The position numbers were made by a program, and so were the translations under genes. DNA of 64,000 nucleotides from Chryseobacterium aahli (GTDB lineage: Bacteria; Bacteroidota; Bacteroidia; Flavobacteriales; Weeksellaceae): assembly GCF_022699665.1 (NCBI RefSeq), contig NZ_JALDNB010000011.1:62001-126000 (forward strand), read 5' to 3'. Below, in pieces: positions 1-8,142 of the stretch. The stretch's first letter is position 1. Every line of letters starts with the position of its first letter. The notes below the pieces were generated by a model, which saw only the letters and a program-made list of their open reading frames with translations, searched no databases and was not told the origin of the DNA.

Positions 1-1
1 G

Positions 2-313
2 ACAGAAACAATCTCTGTTTTATTTGAGAAAATTCCTTCAAAATATCCAAATATTGATTTTGGAGCGCATTTTCATAATCGATATGAAGATTCTTATTCT
101 AAACTAAAATCTGCTTACGATAAAGGCTGTAGAAGGTTTGACTCAGCAATCAAAGGAATTGGCGGTTGTCCGATGGCGAAAGATGATTTGGTAGGAAATA
201 TGCCGACCGAACAAGTTATCAATTTTATGAGCGTTGAAAAAGCGGAACATAAATTGAACTTATTGAATTTCGAAAGTTCTTATAACAGAGCGAAGGATAT
301 CTTTCATTTTTAA
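2..313 (+). CDS. Hydroxymethylglutaryl-CoA lyase, C-terminal part (5' end outside window)
   Basis: The open frame runs from the window edge to a TAA and encodes about 103 residues. It holds the C-terminal part of the HMG-CoA lyase TIM barrel: the FGAHFHNR segment with its metal-binding histidines, the FDSAIKGIGGCPMA active-site loop with the catalytic cysteine, and GNMPTEQV. The family cleaves HMG-CoA to acetyl-CoA and acetoacetate in leucine breakdown. The next gene starts 3 bases after the stop, so the genes are probably co-transcribed. Homocitrate-synthase-like relatives share the fold, but the GGCPxA loop favours HMG-CoA lyase. Confidence 0.85.
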   Translation, partial: TETISVLFEKIPSKYPNIDFGAHFHNRYEDSYSKLKSAYDKGCRRFDSAIKGIGGCPMAKDDLVGNMPTEQVINFMSVEKAEHKLNLLNFESSYNRAKDIFHF

Positions 314-316
314 AGT

Positions 317-1321
317 ATGAAAAAGTTTTACCTTATTTTATTATTCTTTTCATACTCAACCATTTTTGGGCAAAAAGTTTTAAAACTTTTTAACGAACAG
401 AATTTTGACGAAATCGTTAAATTGGAAAAGGAGAGTGAAACTTTAAGTGGTGAAGAACTTTATTATGTCGGTTATGCATTTTTTAGAAAGGAAAATGATG
501 TAAAAGCGATTGAGTATTATGATAAAGCATTATCTAAGAAATTTGATAATGTAATGTTGTATTTTCAGAAAGGTTATTCGCTAATGTTTTTAAAAAAATA
601 TGATCAAGCTATAGAAAATATAAATATTGCAATATCAAAAGCACCCTTTGCAGAATTTTATGTTGAAAAAGCAAGAATTTACAAAATAAAGCAAGATATT
701 AGTAATGAAGAGAAAACGTATGTCGAAGGTCTTCAAAATTCAAAACTGAAAGATGATCAGTGGTATCTTGAATTAATAAAGAATGCAGGTAATTTTTATT
801 ATGCGCAAATTAAAAACTTCCCTAAATCTGAAAAGGTTTATGCAGACGGAATATCAATATATCCCAATAAATATATTTTATATGAGAAGTTGATTAAAAC
901 TTTAAATGCCCAAAATAAATTTGCTGAAGCGAATGAAATTTTTGATCAAATGACAGTGTTTTATTCTCAGAAAAAACTGCCCGAAGATAACATCAAATTT
1001 AAAAATCTTGCAGTTGATGAATTTCAATGGAATAATCAATGGGTTAATGTTTATAAATCTTTTGAAAAGCCTAAAAAAACGCTTGAATCAATTTATACAA
1101 TTTACTTGATTAATAAAACAGGTGAAAAAATAGAGCGTAAATTTAATATCGAAAAAACTGTTCAAATTGAGAAAACAGATGTTGAATTTGTTATATGTGA
1201 AGAATCTAATGAAGGTCATACAACTTTTCCAATCGGATTTAAAGATGACAGTTTTACCTTAGAAGATTTGCGAATACAAATTAAAAGGATTTTAGATAAA
1301 AAAGATAAAAAAAGTAAATAA
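317..1321 (+). CDS. Secreted tetratricopeptide-repeat protein
   Basis: 334 residues. Residues 1-19 form a signal peptide ending FGQ. Residues 40-220 contain several TPR-like helix pairs (for example GYAFFRKENDVKAIEYYDKA). The last 100 residues are not TPR and look beta-rich. A periplasmic or outer-membrane-associated scaffold is likely, but no enzyme motif is visible. The gene starts 3 bases after the HMG-CoA lyase stop and ends 1 base before the OsmC gene start, so it sits in the middle of a tight operon. The specific role is unknown. Confidence 0.75.
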   Translation: MKKFYLILLFFSYSTIFGQKVLKLFNEQNFDEIVKLEKESETLSGEELYYVGYAFFRKENDVKAIEYYDKALSKKFDNVMLYFQKGYSLMFLKKYDQAIENINIAISKAPFAEFYVEKARIYKIKQDISNEEKTYVEGLQNSKLKDDQWYLELIKNAGNFYYAQIKNFPKSEKVYADGISIYPNKYILYEKLIKTLNAQNKFAEANEIFDQMTVFYSQKKLPEDNIKFKNLAVDEFQWNNQWVNVYKSFEKPKKTLESIYTIYLINKTGEKIERKFNIEKTVQIEKTDVEFVICEESNEGHTTFPIGFKDDSFTLEDLRIQIKRILDKKDKKSK

Positions 1322-1322
1322 A

Positions 1323-1724
1323 ATGACATCAAAAATAACATACATCGGCGGACTCAGATGTTCAGCAGAACATTTACAGTCAGGAACCATCATCGAAAGT
1401 GATGCACCAACCGATAACCACGGAAAAGGAGAGAAGTTTTCACCAACCGATCTTTGTGCGACTTCTTTAGCAGAATGTGCTCTCACAACCATCGCAATTT
1501 TAGGAAAAGAAAAAAAGATCAATATTGACGGAGCATACTGTACCCTTCAGAAAATTATGAAAACTGAGCCAAGAAGAATTGGTGAAATCGTTTGTAATTT
1601 TGTTTTTTCAGATACTTATTCAGATAAAGAAAAGGCGTTTATTGAAGAAACTGCTCACAATTGTCCGGTAGCGAGAAGCCTTCATCCGGAGTTGGTACAG
1701 ACCATGATTTTCATTTATCAATAA
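1323..1724 (+). CDS. OsmC family protein
   Basis: 133 residues, full length for the small OsmC/YhfA-type family. The two hallmark cysteines are present: C52 in LAECALTT at the start of the central helix and C114 in AHNCPVARS. OsmC/Ohr proteins reduce organic hydroperoxides with this cysteine pair; the YhfA branch is less well characterised, so substrate is an inference. It is the last gene of the short operon that begins with HMG-CoA lyase and is followed directly by an intrinsic terminator. Confidence 0.85.
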   Translation: MTSKITYIGGLRCSAEHLQSGTIIESDAPTDNHGKGEKFSPTDLCATSLAECALTTIAILGKEKKINIDGAYCTLQKIMKTEPRRIGEIVCNFVFSDTYSDKEKAFIEETAHNCPVARSLHPELVQTMIFIYQ

Positions 1725-1729
1725 TATAG

Positions 1730-1757
1730 CCGCAGAGATTTCTGCGGTTTTGTTTTA
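1730..1757 (+). terminator. Intrinsic terminator after the OsmC gene
   Basis: CCGCAGA (1730-1736) pairs with TCTGCGG (1741-1747) across a 4-base loop and is followed by a T-rich run (TTTTGTTTTATT). It lies 5 bases after the OsmC stop codon. Confidence 0.85.
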
Positions 1758-1810
1758 TTATAATTTATTTAAATTTTCAAAGTATTAAGTTATCAACTAA
1801 ATTCTCCAAA

Positions 1811-2647
1811 ATGTCACCAATAATTTCACCTTCCGAATTCAAAAACCTCTTTTCTGAAAATTTAATCATTCTTGATGCACGAGTAGGAAAAGATGTTTAT
1901 CAAAGCTATTTAAATAAACACATCCAAGGAGCAAGATTCGTAGATTTAGATAAAGATTTGGCAGAAATTGGACAAAACGCTGCATTTGGTGGAAGACATC
2001 CACTTCCAACCATTGAAAAATTTGGAGAAACGGTTTCTCTTTTAGGAATTACAGAAGATTCTCATGTAGTAATTTATGATGATAAAAATGGAGCCAATGC
2101 TGCCGCAAGAGCTTGGTGGATGCTGAAAGCTTTTGGTTTAAAAAATGTTCAGGTTTTAGATGGTGGATTTCAAGAAGCTGAAAAAGAAAGTTTAGAGTTT
2201 ACATCAGGCGAAGAAACTTTTGAAAAAATTAAAATTATCGACAGAAAAGATTGGCTTCTGCCGATTTCAACCTTGAAAGATGTTGAAAATGTATTGATAA
2301 ACAATTCCGCAACAGTAATTGATGTGCGAGATGCTTATCGATATAAAGGCGAGTCTGAACCGATTGACTTAGTTGCCGGACATATTCCCGGAGCAATTAA
2401 TATTCCTTTTTCTGAAAATTTAGATGAAAACGGATATTTCCTGAAACGTGAAATTTTAAGAGAGAAATATTTAAAATTACTAGAAAGTAAACCTGAAAAA
2501 CTAATCATTCACTGCGGTTCCGGAGTTACTGCTTGTCATACAATTTTAGCTTTAAATTATGCCGGTTTTGAAATTCCGAATCTATACGTTGGCTCATGGA
2601 GTGAGTGGAGCAGAAGAGAAGGAAAGGAAATTGCCAAAGAAGTTTGA
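1811..2647 (+). CDS. Sulfurtransferase, two rhodanese domains (3-mercaptopyruvate type)
   Basis: 278 residues, the usual length for tandem-rhodanese enzymes. The N-terminal domain (about 1-130) contains DARVGKDVY and the linker-type GGRHPLPT. The C-terminal domain (about 155-278) carries the active-site loop CGSGVTAC with catalytic C235. The CGSGVT loop is characteristic of 3-mercaptopyruvate sulfurtransferases, while CRxGVT marks thiosulfate sulfurtransferases, so the former is favoured. It is predicted cytoplasmic and transfers sulfur to thiols or cyanide. It stands alone, with a terminator hairpin downstream shared with the convergent operon. Confidence 0.88.
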   Translation: MSPIISPSEFKNLFSENLIILDARVGKDVYQSYLNKHIQGARFVDLDKDLAEIGQNAAFGGRHPLPTIEKFGETVSLLGITEDSHVVIYDDKNGANAAARAWWMLKAFGLKNVQVLDGGFQEAEKESLEFTSGEETFEKIKIIDRKDWLLPISTLKDVENVLINNSATVIDVRDAYRYKGESEPIDLVAGHIPGAINIPFSENLDENGYFLKREILREKYLKLLESKPEKLIIHCGSGVTACHTILALNYAGFEIPNLYVGSWSEWSRREGKEIAKEV

Positions 2648-2746
2648 ATATTTGATTGAATGAAGTTTCTGATTCTTAAGATGAAATCAAACTTAATATT
2701 TCTTATCAATTTAATTACCTTAATGGTTTAAAATTAATTTTTGAAT

Positions 2747-2774
2747 CAAAAAAAGCTGTCAAAAAATTGACAGC
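2747..2774 (-). terminator. Intrinsic terminator of the csaA/exonuclease/DUF59 operon
   Basis: GCTGTCAA (2755-2762) pairs with TTGACAGC (2767-2774) around an AAAA loop. Read on the minus strand it is followed by seven T residues. It lies between two convergent genes and may also help stop the sulfurtransferase transcript. Confidence 0.85.
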
Positions 2775-2795
2775 CTCATTTATTTTAAAGAAAAT

Positions 2796-3122
2796 TTAAA
2801 GCATTCCCAGCTCAAATTTTGCCTCTTCACTCATCATGTCTTTGTTCCAAGTTGGTTCGAAAGTAAGTTCCAAATCTACGCTTTTTACATTTTCTACTTC
2901 GGCAGTTTTGTCTTTTACTTCTTGCGGCAGACTTTCTGCAACGGGACAGTTAGGGCTCGTTAAGGTCATGATGATTTTCACATCGGCTTCTTCCGAAATC
3001 TGAACGTCATAAATCAATCCCAATTCGTAAATATCCACCGGAATTTCGGGGTCATAAACGGTTTTTAGTACTCTTATAATTTCTTCACCAATGTCGGCAA
3101 TCTGATCGTCTGTAAAGTTCAT
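2796..3122 (-). CDS. DUF59/MIP18-family Fe-S cluster assembly protein
   Basis: 108 residues. The protein is a single DUF59 domain: the YDPEIPVDIYELGLIYDV segment near residues 23-40 and the TSPNCPVAESLP segment with the conserved C59. The family (SufT, PaaD, MIP18) helps mature Fe-S proteins. In Bacteroidota this stand-alone form is usually annotated as a SUF-system accessory protein, and the window also carries sufBCD far downstream. It starts 3 bases after the exonuclease stop codon, so translation may be coupled. Confidence 0.82.
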   Translation of the reverse strand: MNFTDDQIADIGEEIIRVLKTVYDPEIPVDIYELGLIYDVQISEEADVKIIMTLTSPNCPVAESLPQEVKDKTAEVENVKSVDLELTFEPTWNKDMMSEEAKFELGML

Positions 3123-3125
3123 TTG

Positions 3126-3827
3126 TTAATCTAAATTGATATTTCTCTGCAATAAATCTTCCTGACGCATACGCCGGAAAATATTTGCCAAAGTTAAGAC
3201 ATCTTTTTCACAATAGTCGACTATTCGCTGCAAGTCTTTTTCTATGTAGTAGATTGATGAAACCATTGAGCCGTCAATGTCGTCTTTCGGGGTTGGAATT
3301 CCGAAAACATGGGCTAAAAGTTCCAGAGAAATATAGCTTTTGTAGTCTCCGAATTTCCAAAGTTCCATCGTATCAAGATGAGGGATTTCCCACGGTTTTT
3401 TTCCAAACATTTGAAATGGGGTTGGCGGTTGCATTCCGTTAATCAGAAAACGTCTCGCAATCCACGGAAAGTCGAATTCTTTACCGTTGTGTGCACAGAG
3501 AATGACATCCCGAAGCCTCGGACTGTTGAACAGTTCGCCAAATTCCTGCAAAAGTTTTTTCTCATCATCATTGGCGAAACTTTTTATTCTTAAAGTTTCA
3601 TTTTTCTCGAGCATTCCAATGGTGATGCAGATGATTTTCCCGAACTCTGCCATAATTCCGGCTCTTTCGTAAAAATCTTCAGCAGAAATTTCATCTTTGC
3701 GCTGATATCTTGTTTTTTTATCCCAAAGTTTCTGCTCGGTTTCCGGAATTTCGTCCCAATTTCCGTAAAGTGGAACCGTTTCAATATCAAGGAATAAAAC
3801 TTTTTCTAAAGGAATGTTCTGTATCAT
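3126..3827 (-). CDS. 3'-5' exonuclease of the PolB-exonuclease-like DEDDy family
   Basis: 233 residues. The three exonuclease motifs are visible: Exo I DIETV (D14, E16), Exo II in CAHNGKEFDFPWIARRF (about residues 112-127) and Exo III YCEKD (Y205, D209), which makes it DEDDy. This is the predicted 3'-5' exonuclease family related to the proofreading domain of family-B DNA polymerases; there is no polymerase domain. It probably trims DNA or RNA 3' ends in the cytoplasm, but the substrate is unknown. It is the middle gene of a three-gene operon. Confidence 0.8.
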   Translation of the reverse strand: MIQNIPLEKVLFLDIETVPLYGNWDEIPETEQKLWDKKTRYQRKDEISAEDFYERAGIMAEFGKIICITIGMLEKNETLRIKSFANDDEKKLLQEFGELFNSPRLRDVILCAHNGKEFDFPWIARRFLINGMQPPTPFQMFGKKPWEIPHLDTMELWKFGDYKSYISLELLAHVFGIPTPKDDIDGSMVSSIYYIEKDLQRIVDYCEKDVLTLANIFRRMRQEDLLQRNINLD

Positions 3828-3854
3828 ATTTGTGTTTGAAATTTTTAAATTAAA

Positions 3855-4202
3855 TTATCCAACCTGAAGTCCGTTTTTTGTCGGAAGAGAAGGTGATAAA
3901 AGTGTAACATCTTTTGCATCTTCACCATAAACTCCCAAAACCAGACATTCGCTGAAGAAATTAGCAATTTGTTTTTTAGGAAAATTTACAACTGCTAAAA
4001 TCTGTTTTCCAACTAATTCTTCTTTATTGTAAAGTGTCGTGATCTGTGCGGCTGATTTTCTAATTCCTAAATCTCCAAAATCGATTTCAAGCTGATAAGA
4101 AGGATTTCTGGCTTTTTCAAAATCATTCACGGAAATAATCGTTCCGCATCGGATGTCTAATTTTTCAAATTCTGCCCAGGATATTTCAGGTTTTACGTTC
4201 AT
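3855..4202 (-). CDS. csaA: CsaA-like tRNA-binding/export chaperone
   Basis: 115 residues forming a single tRNA-binding OB-fold of the CsaA/Trbp111/EMAP-II type. Diagnostic stretches are FEKLDIRCGTI, the IGIRKSAAQI-like segment (LGIRKSAAQITTLY), VNFPKKQIANFFSE and the C-terminal GLQVG. CsaA is a dimeric chaperone that binds unfolded preproteins and resembles tRNA-binding domains. It is the first gene of the minus-strand operon with the exonuclease and DUF59 genes (27- and 3-base gaps). Confidence 0.88.
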   Translation of the reverse strand: MNVKPEISWAEFEKLDIRCGTIISVNDFEKARNPSYQLEIDFGDLGIRKSAAQITTLYNKEELVGKQILAVVNFPKKQIANFFSECLVLGVYGEDAKDVTLLSPSLPTKNGLQVG

Positions 4203-4456
4203 TATAAATTATTATTAAATGGTATTTCCAATAGTCATCAAGTGTTGTGGTAAAATCAAATTGTATTGAATCCACCTTTATAACAAATGTATTAAAATAA
4301 TAAGAAATCTAAAATGTGATTTAAATCTATATTTTTTTTGATTTAATAATCAGTCAGTTATATCTTTTTAATAAAAAAGGATGCAAGATTTTTGAAATGA
4401 TGGGTTTATATAATTGAGTGCTCAGAAAATAGATGTTTAACGATAAATTTTTAAAA

Positions 4457-5029
4457 ATGAAGAATTTAAATGCCTTTAAGGCTTTTGCAGTTGGTTTTTT
4501 TGCATTGATGGCGTTTTCCTTAATGTCTTGTATGGATGATTACGAGCCGATTCCTGTGAAATTAGAAGATGTGAACGGGAATTATAAAGCCAGACTTTTT
4601 ACAACACAAGGAAATATTAAAAATGAAAAAACGGTTGATCTTAGTGTAAAAAAAGACACGGTGATATTCAATGATTTTCCTATAAAAGAAATTGTGAAAA
4701 CGGTAGTGACTAACCCTGTGAAAGCAGAAGCTGCATTGACTGCTATCGGGAAGGTGAAGTATAAGCTTAATTATACCTCATCATTAAATACCACCAACAA
4801 TGTAGTTGAATTGAACTTTGCTCCAAAAACTTTAGTATTGCAAATTCCGGTGGACGGGGTTACAAAAAATGCGATTGTGAAAATTGCTGCACCGCAAAAA
4901 GGATTTTATGTAGGGCAGGATAGGTCATTAAGATTTGGCATCATTGCTGAAAAAATAACCGTTGACGGCGTTGATTTAACTCCTTACGAAATCATAAAAT
5001 ATGATTTTCCGTATTGTGTGAAAAACTAA
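4457..5029 (+). CDS. Lipoprotein of unknown function (DUF4840-like)
   Basis: 190 residues from the ATG at 4457. A longer frame opens at 4433, but the start at 4457 gives a classical lipoprotein signal (MKNLNAFKAF...SLMSC, lipid-modified C25). The mature part is beta-rich and carries no enzyme motif. It resembles the small Bacteroidota lipoproteins collected as DUF4840, but I am not certain of that family. A long hairpin terminator follows 9 bases after the stop, so it is monocistronic. Confidence 0.6.
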   Translation: MKNLNAFKAFAVGFFALMAFSLMSCMDDYEPIPVKLEDVNGNYKARLFTTQGNIKNEKTVDLSVKKDTVIFNDFPIKEIVKTVVTNPVKAEAALTAIGKVKYKLNYTSSLNTTNNVVELNFAPKTLVLQIPVDGVTKNAIVKIAAPQKGFYVGQDRSLRFGIIAEKITVDGVDLTPYEIIKYDFPYCVKN

Positions 5030-5038
5030 AATAGGATC

Positions 5039-5077
5039 AAAATAGATTGCGCTTTAGTAAAGGGCAATCTATTTTTG
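5039..5077 (+). terminator. Intrinsic terminator after the 4457-5029 lipoprotein gene
   Basis: AAAATAGATTGC (5039-5050) pairs with GCAATCTATTTT (5064-5075), with further inner pairing, and ends in a T-run. Confidence 0.85.
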
Positions 5078-5127
5078 CATTCGAATTTAAATATTTAATT
5101 AAAAAATAAGAGTAACTGACGCAGTAC

Positions 5128-5694
5128 ATGGAAGAAACTAAGGAACAGATTTTGGCAAAACGCCTTCTTGCAAAAGAAGAAGCTGCCTGGAAAGAGCTTT
5201 TCGGAGCTTATTCCGGAAATCTTTCCTATGTCTGCTCACGGTATATTATTGAGAAAGATGACGTTCATGATGTGCTGCAAAATAGCTTTATTAAGATGTT
5301 CCGTTCCATAGATTCTTTTCAGTATCGTGGAAACGGCTCTCTGAAAGCGTGGGTAACACGTATTGTCATTAATGAATCTTTAAGGCATCTCAAGCAGAAT
5401 CTCAGTCTGAAAACGGCTACAGATCTTGACACCATTCCGGATTTTTCTAATGATGATGAGCCTGATCTTGAAAGTATTTCAAAAGAAAACCTGATGGAAA
5501 TGATCAGATCGCTTCCGGATGGTTACAGAACTGTATTTAATCTTTATGTGTTTGAAGAAAAAAGCCATAAAGAAATAGCTGCGATATTAGGAATAGCAGA
5601 AAATTCTTCGGCTTCCCAATTTCATAGAGCGAAGGCGATGCTTGTGCAGAAAGTGAATGAACATAAAATGATAAAAAAAGCGCATTATGAGTAA
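5128..5694 (+). CDS. ECF RNA polymerase sigma factor
   Basis: 188 residues, typical for extracytoplasmic-function sigma factors. Region 2 spans about residues 20-95 (YSGNLSYVCSRYI, DDVHDVLQNSFIKMF, WVTRIVINESLRHL). Region 4 spans about 130-180 (LPDGYRTVFNLYVFEEKSHKEIA, then the recognition-helix segment). There is no other domain. Its last 8 bases overlap the next gene, which has the N-terminal acidic segment and single membrane helix expected of a partner anti-sigma protein. It is therefore probably controlled by that protein through envelope signals. Confidence 0.92.
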   Translation: MEETKEQILAKRLLAKEEAAWKELFGAYSGNLSYVCSRYIIEKDDVHDVLQNSFIKMFRSIDSFQYRGNGSLKAWVTRIVINESLRHLKQNLSLKTATDLDTIPDFSNDDEPDLESISKENLMEMIRSLPDGYRTVFNLYVFEEKSHKEIAAILGIAENSSASQFHRAKAMLVQKVNEHKMIKKAHYE

Positions 5695-7024
5695 AGATTG
5701 GCTAAATGATCTGCGCGGAAAAATGGAAGATCACACAGAAGATGTTCCAGACGAATTGTGGGATGATATTCGATCTGAATTATTCGATGAAGATGAGCAT
5801 ATTCTTGGTGCAGTTCCTACTGATGTTAAAGGTCAGATTAAAAGTAATACTTATTCCAAACCTACTACTATTATTTATAGAGCAGTAAGTGTGGCCGCCG
5901 TACTTGCATTTGTGTTTTTTGGAATCAATCATTTTTTTGAAAATTCGAATGAAAAGAAAATTGTAGAGAAAAATGTACAGTCAGATTCCAAAACCGAAAA
6001 TGTGATTGCTCAATCTTCTTCTGAAGAAATTAATAATGGCAAAAATTATAGTCAGAATCACGTTTTTAAAAATGACTATGTAGAAAGTATTTTCACAGAT
6101 AAATTGTTTGTAAATGCCTCTTCAGAAACCATCAAAGACTTGTTGAAAGGCGAAATAGCGCATATTTTTAGCTCTGACGAAAAACAAAAAAGTTTAGATT
6201 TCAATAATCAAATTTTATCTCAAGAAAACACGGTAAAAAATAACGATGATGATTTAAGAGAAAACGAAAAGCTTTTAGCAATAAACGAGTTAGATAAAAA
6301 ACCAGATTTACCTAAAATTAAAACAAATAAATCCTGGATGGTAAGTCTTCTTACAGGAAATGCCTCTTCGGGTTCTGCAGGCCAGGTTCCGGGATATGCT
6401 ACTTTCAACGGAAGCAACATGAGCATCAGTGATGTTTTTCACAGTTCAAGCACAGAACTTGATCCTCTTACTCAGGTACTTTTAGCCAACCAAGATCAAC
6501 AAGTTGATGCCAAAATAAAACATAAAATGCCTGTGACTTTCGGTGCTTCTGTGTATTACAACATTGGCAAAAGGTGGGGAATTGGTACCGGAATTACGTA
6601 CACCAAACTTTCATCGGACTTGCATTCCGGCAGCAATTTGAATTATATACAAAGTGATCAGACCATCCATTATGTAGGAGTTCCGGTGCAGGTGAACTAT
6701 AATGTCATTAAAAAACCCGCTTTCACAGGATATCTTACGGCAGGAACTTTAATAGAAAAATCAGTTTCGGGAAGTTTAAAAACAAAATATGTGGTAGAAA
6801 ATACGCTTAAAGATGAAACTGAAGAGAAATTAAGTTCCAAGCCTACTCAAATCTCTGTAAACGCAGCAGCCGGAGTACAGCTTAACATTACCAATAGGTT
6901 GGGAATCTACGCTGAACCCGGATTAGGATATCATTTCAAAGACAACAGTATTTTGAATACCATTTACAAAGAAAAACCGCTCAATTTTAATCTGAAATTC
7001 GGATTAAGGCTGTCGATAGACTAA
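5687..7024 (+). CDS. Putative anti-sigma factor fused to an outer-membrane-type beta-barrel domain
   Basis: 445 residues. Residues 1-62 are acidic and cytoplasmic-like (DWLNDLRGKMEDH, DELWDDIRSEL). Residues 63-84 form one hydrophobic helix (TIIYRAVSVAAVLAFVFFG). Residues 85-270 form a polar linker. Residues 280-445 are a PorT/OMP-like barrel with alternating strands, ending KFGLRLSID. The 8-base overlap with the ECF sigma gene suggests translational coupling and a regulatory pair. How one chain could hold both an inner-membrane helix and a barrel-like domain is unclear; the barrel part may act as a periplasmic sensor. Confidence 0.65.
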   Translation: MSKDWLNDLRGKMEDHTEDVPDELWDDIRSELFDEDEHILGAVPTDVKGQIKSNTYSKPTTIIYRAVSVAAVLAFVFFGINHFFENSNEKKIVEKNVQSDSKTENVIAQSSSEEINNGKNYSQNHVFKNDYVESIFTDKLFVNASSETIKDLLKGEIAHIFSSDEKQKSLDFNNQILSQENTVKNNDDDLRENEKLLAINELDKKPDLPKIKTNKSWMVSLLTGNASSGSAGQVPGYATFNGSNMSISDVFHSSSTELDPLTQVLLANQDQQVDAKIKHKMPVTFGASVYYNIGKRWGIGTGITYTKLSSDLHSGSNLNYIQSDQTIHYVGVPVQVNYNVIKKPAFTGYLTAGTLIEKSVSGSLKTKYVVENTLKDETEEKLSSKPTQISVNAAAGVQLNITNRLGIYAEPGLGYHFKDNSILNTIYKEKPLNFNLKFGLRLSID

Positions 7025-7053
7025 ATACAAAATCACCAACCAAATCAATTTTT

Positions 7054-8019
7054 ATGAAAACAAAAATCACTTTTTTGGCATTTTTACTTTTAAGTTTTTT
7101 TAATCTAAAAGCACAATGCAACCCTACCGTTACCAGCCCAAGATTAGACGCAATGTTCCAGGGCAGTATTGTATTCTGTAACTCAGAGTCGGAAACGTTA
7201 TCTGTTACCCAAACCTTCCAGAATTACCAATGGTACAGCCAGGAATGGGATTGGCAGACTCCCAACAACAATCCTTGGGTAGCTATACCCGGAGCGACAT
7301 CTCAGACATTAACGATTAATGGAACTACAGATATGCTTCATTATTTTAAAGTCGTCGTTTCAGAGAATGACTGTACCGCTGAAAGCACTCCTATTCTTGC
7401 AGACGGATATGCTTACGGTCTTCCCTATCTGATGGTCAATTTCACGCCGGGAACTTATGAAGAAACTAATCCAGGGGAATATAACGTTTGTGCAGGTGCG
7501 TCAGTGCAACTAGATAATGGATTTCCGGGTGTCTACGGAACGCATACATGGTTTAGATGCCTTCCTGGAAGTAATCCCCCGTCACCAAACGAACCTTGCA
7601 CGATACCTGGAGCAACGGGTGATACTTACATTGCGACAACAACTGGGGAATATGGCTTTTATGCCTGTACAGAATATTGCCCTGATCAGTGTGAAATGCT
7701 TGCTTCTTTTGCTTTCATTAAATTAAATTTTGGAGACTACAGCTTTTGCAGTTTGGGAACAGGGGAGACGAAAACAAAAGAAAATAGTTTAAGTATTTAC
7801 CCAAATCCAACTGCGCAGCTTTTGTACATCGGAAAAGAGTCTGATAAAAAGTACAGCGAAATTTCAATAATTGACCTATCGGGGAAATTGGTTATTCAAA
7901 AACGAGATCATCAGGCAGGTAAAGCCATCGATGTGAGTGCATTGGTTCCTGCAACGTACATGATTATTTCAAAAACTGCCGATGGTAGAATTTATAAAAA
8001 TAAGATGATAAAGAAATAG
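7054..8019 (+). CDS. Secreted protein with T9SS type A sorting domain
   Basis: 321 residues. A signal peptide (about 1-20, LLSFFNLKAQ) leads to a Cys-rich extracellular part with Ig-like features (WYSQEWDW, TWFRCLPGS). The C-terminal 70 residues are a type A sorting tail: SLSIYPNPT, an ISIIDLSGKLV strand and a final KNKMIKK. Such tails direct proteins through the type IX system to the cell surface or medium. The N-terminal function is not recognised. It starts 29 bases after the barrel gene, so it may be a downstream member of the sigma-factor operon. Confidence 0.82.
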   Translation: MKTKITFLAFLLLSFFNLKAQCNPTVTSPRLDAMFQGSIVFCNSESETLSVTQTFQNYQWYSQEWDWQTPNNNPWVAIPGATSQTLTINGTTDMLHYFKVVVSENDCTAESTPILADGYAYGLPYLMVNFTPGTYEETNPGEYNVCAGASVQLDNGFPGVYGTHTWFRCLPGSNPPSPNEPCTIPGATGDTYIATTTGEYGFYACTEYCPDQCEMLASFAFIKLNFGDYSFCSLGTGETKTKENSLSIYPNPTAQLLYIGKESDKKYSEISIIDLSGKLVIQKRDHQAGKAIDVSALVPATYMIISKTADGRIYKNKMIKK

Positions 8020-8065
8020 AAGATTAGATAATCATAGTTAGTTTTTTTATACTTTTAATGTGGAG

Positions 8066-8096
8066 TCGGCGCAAATTATTTTGTGCCGATTTTTTA
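8066..8096 (+). terminator. Intrinsic terminator after the T9SS cargo gene
   Basis: TCGGCGCAAA (8066-8075) pairs with TTTGTGCCGA (8080-8089), with one G-U pair and a 4-base loop, followed by six T residues. Confidence 0.88.
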
Positions 8097-8142
8097 TTGT
8101 TTGATAAGAAAAAAATATTAATTTTACTCAAAACACATTGCA

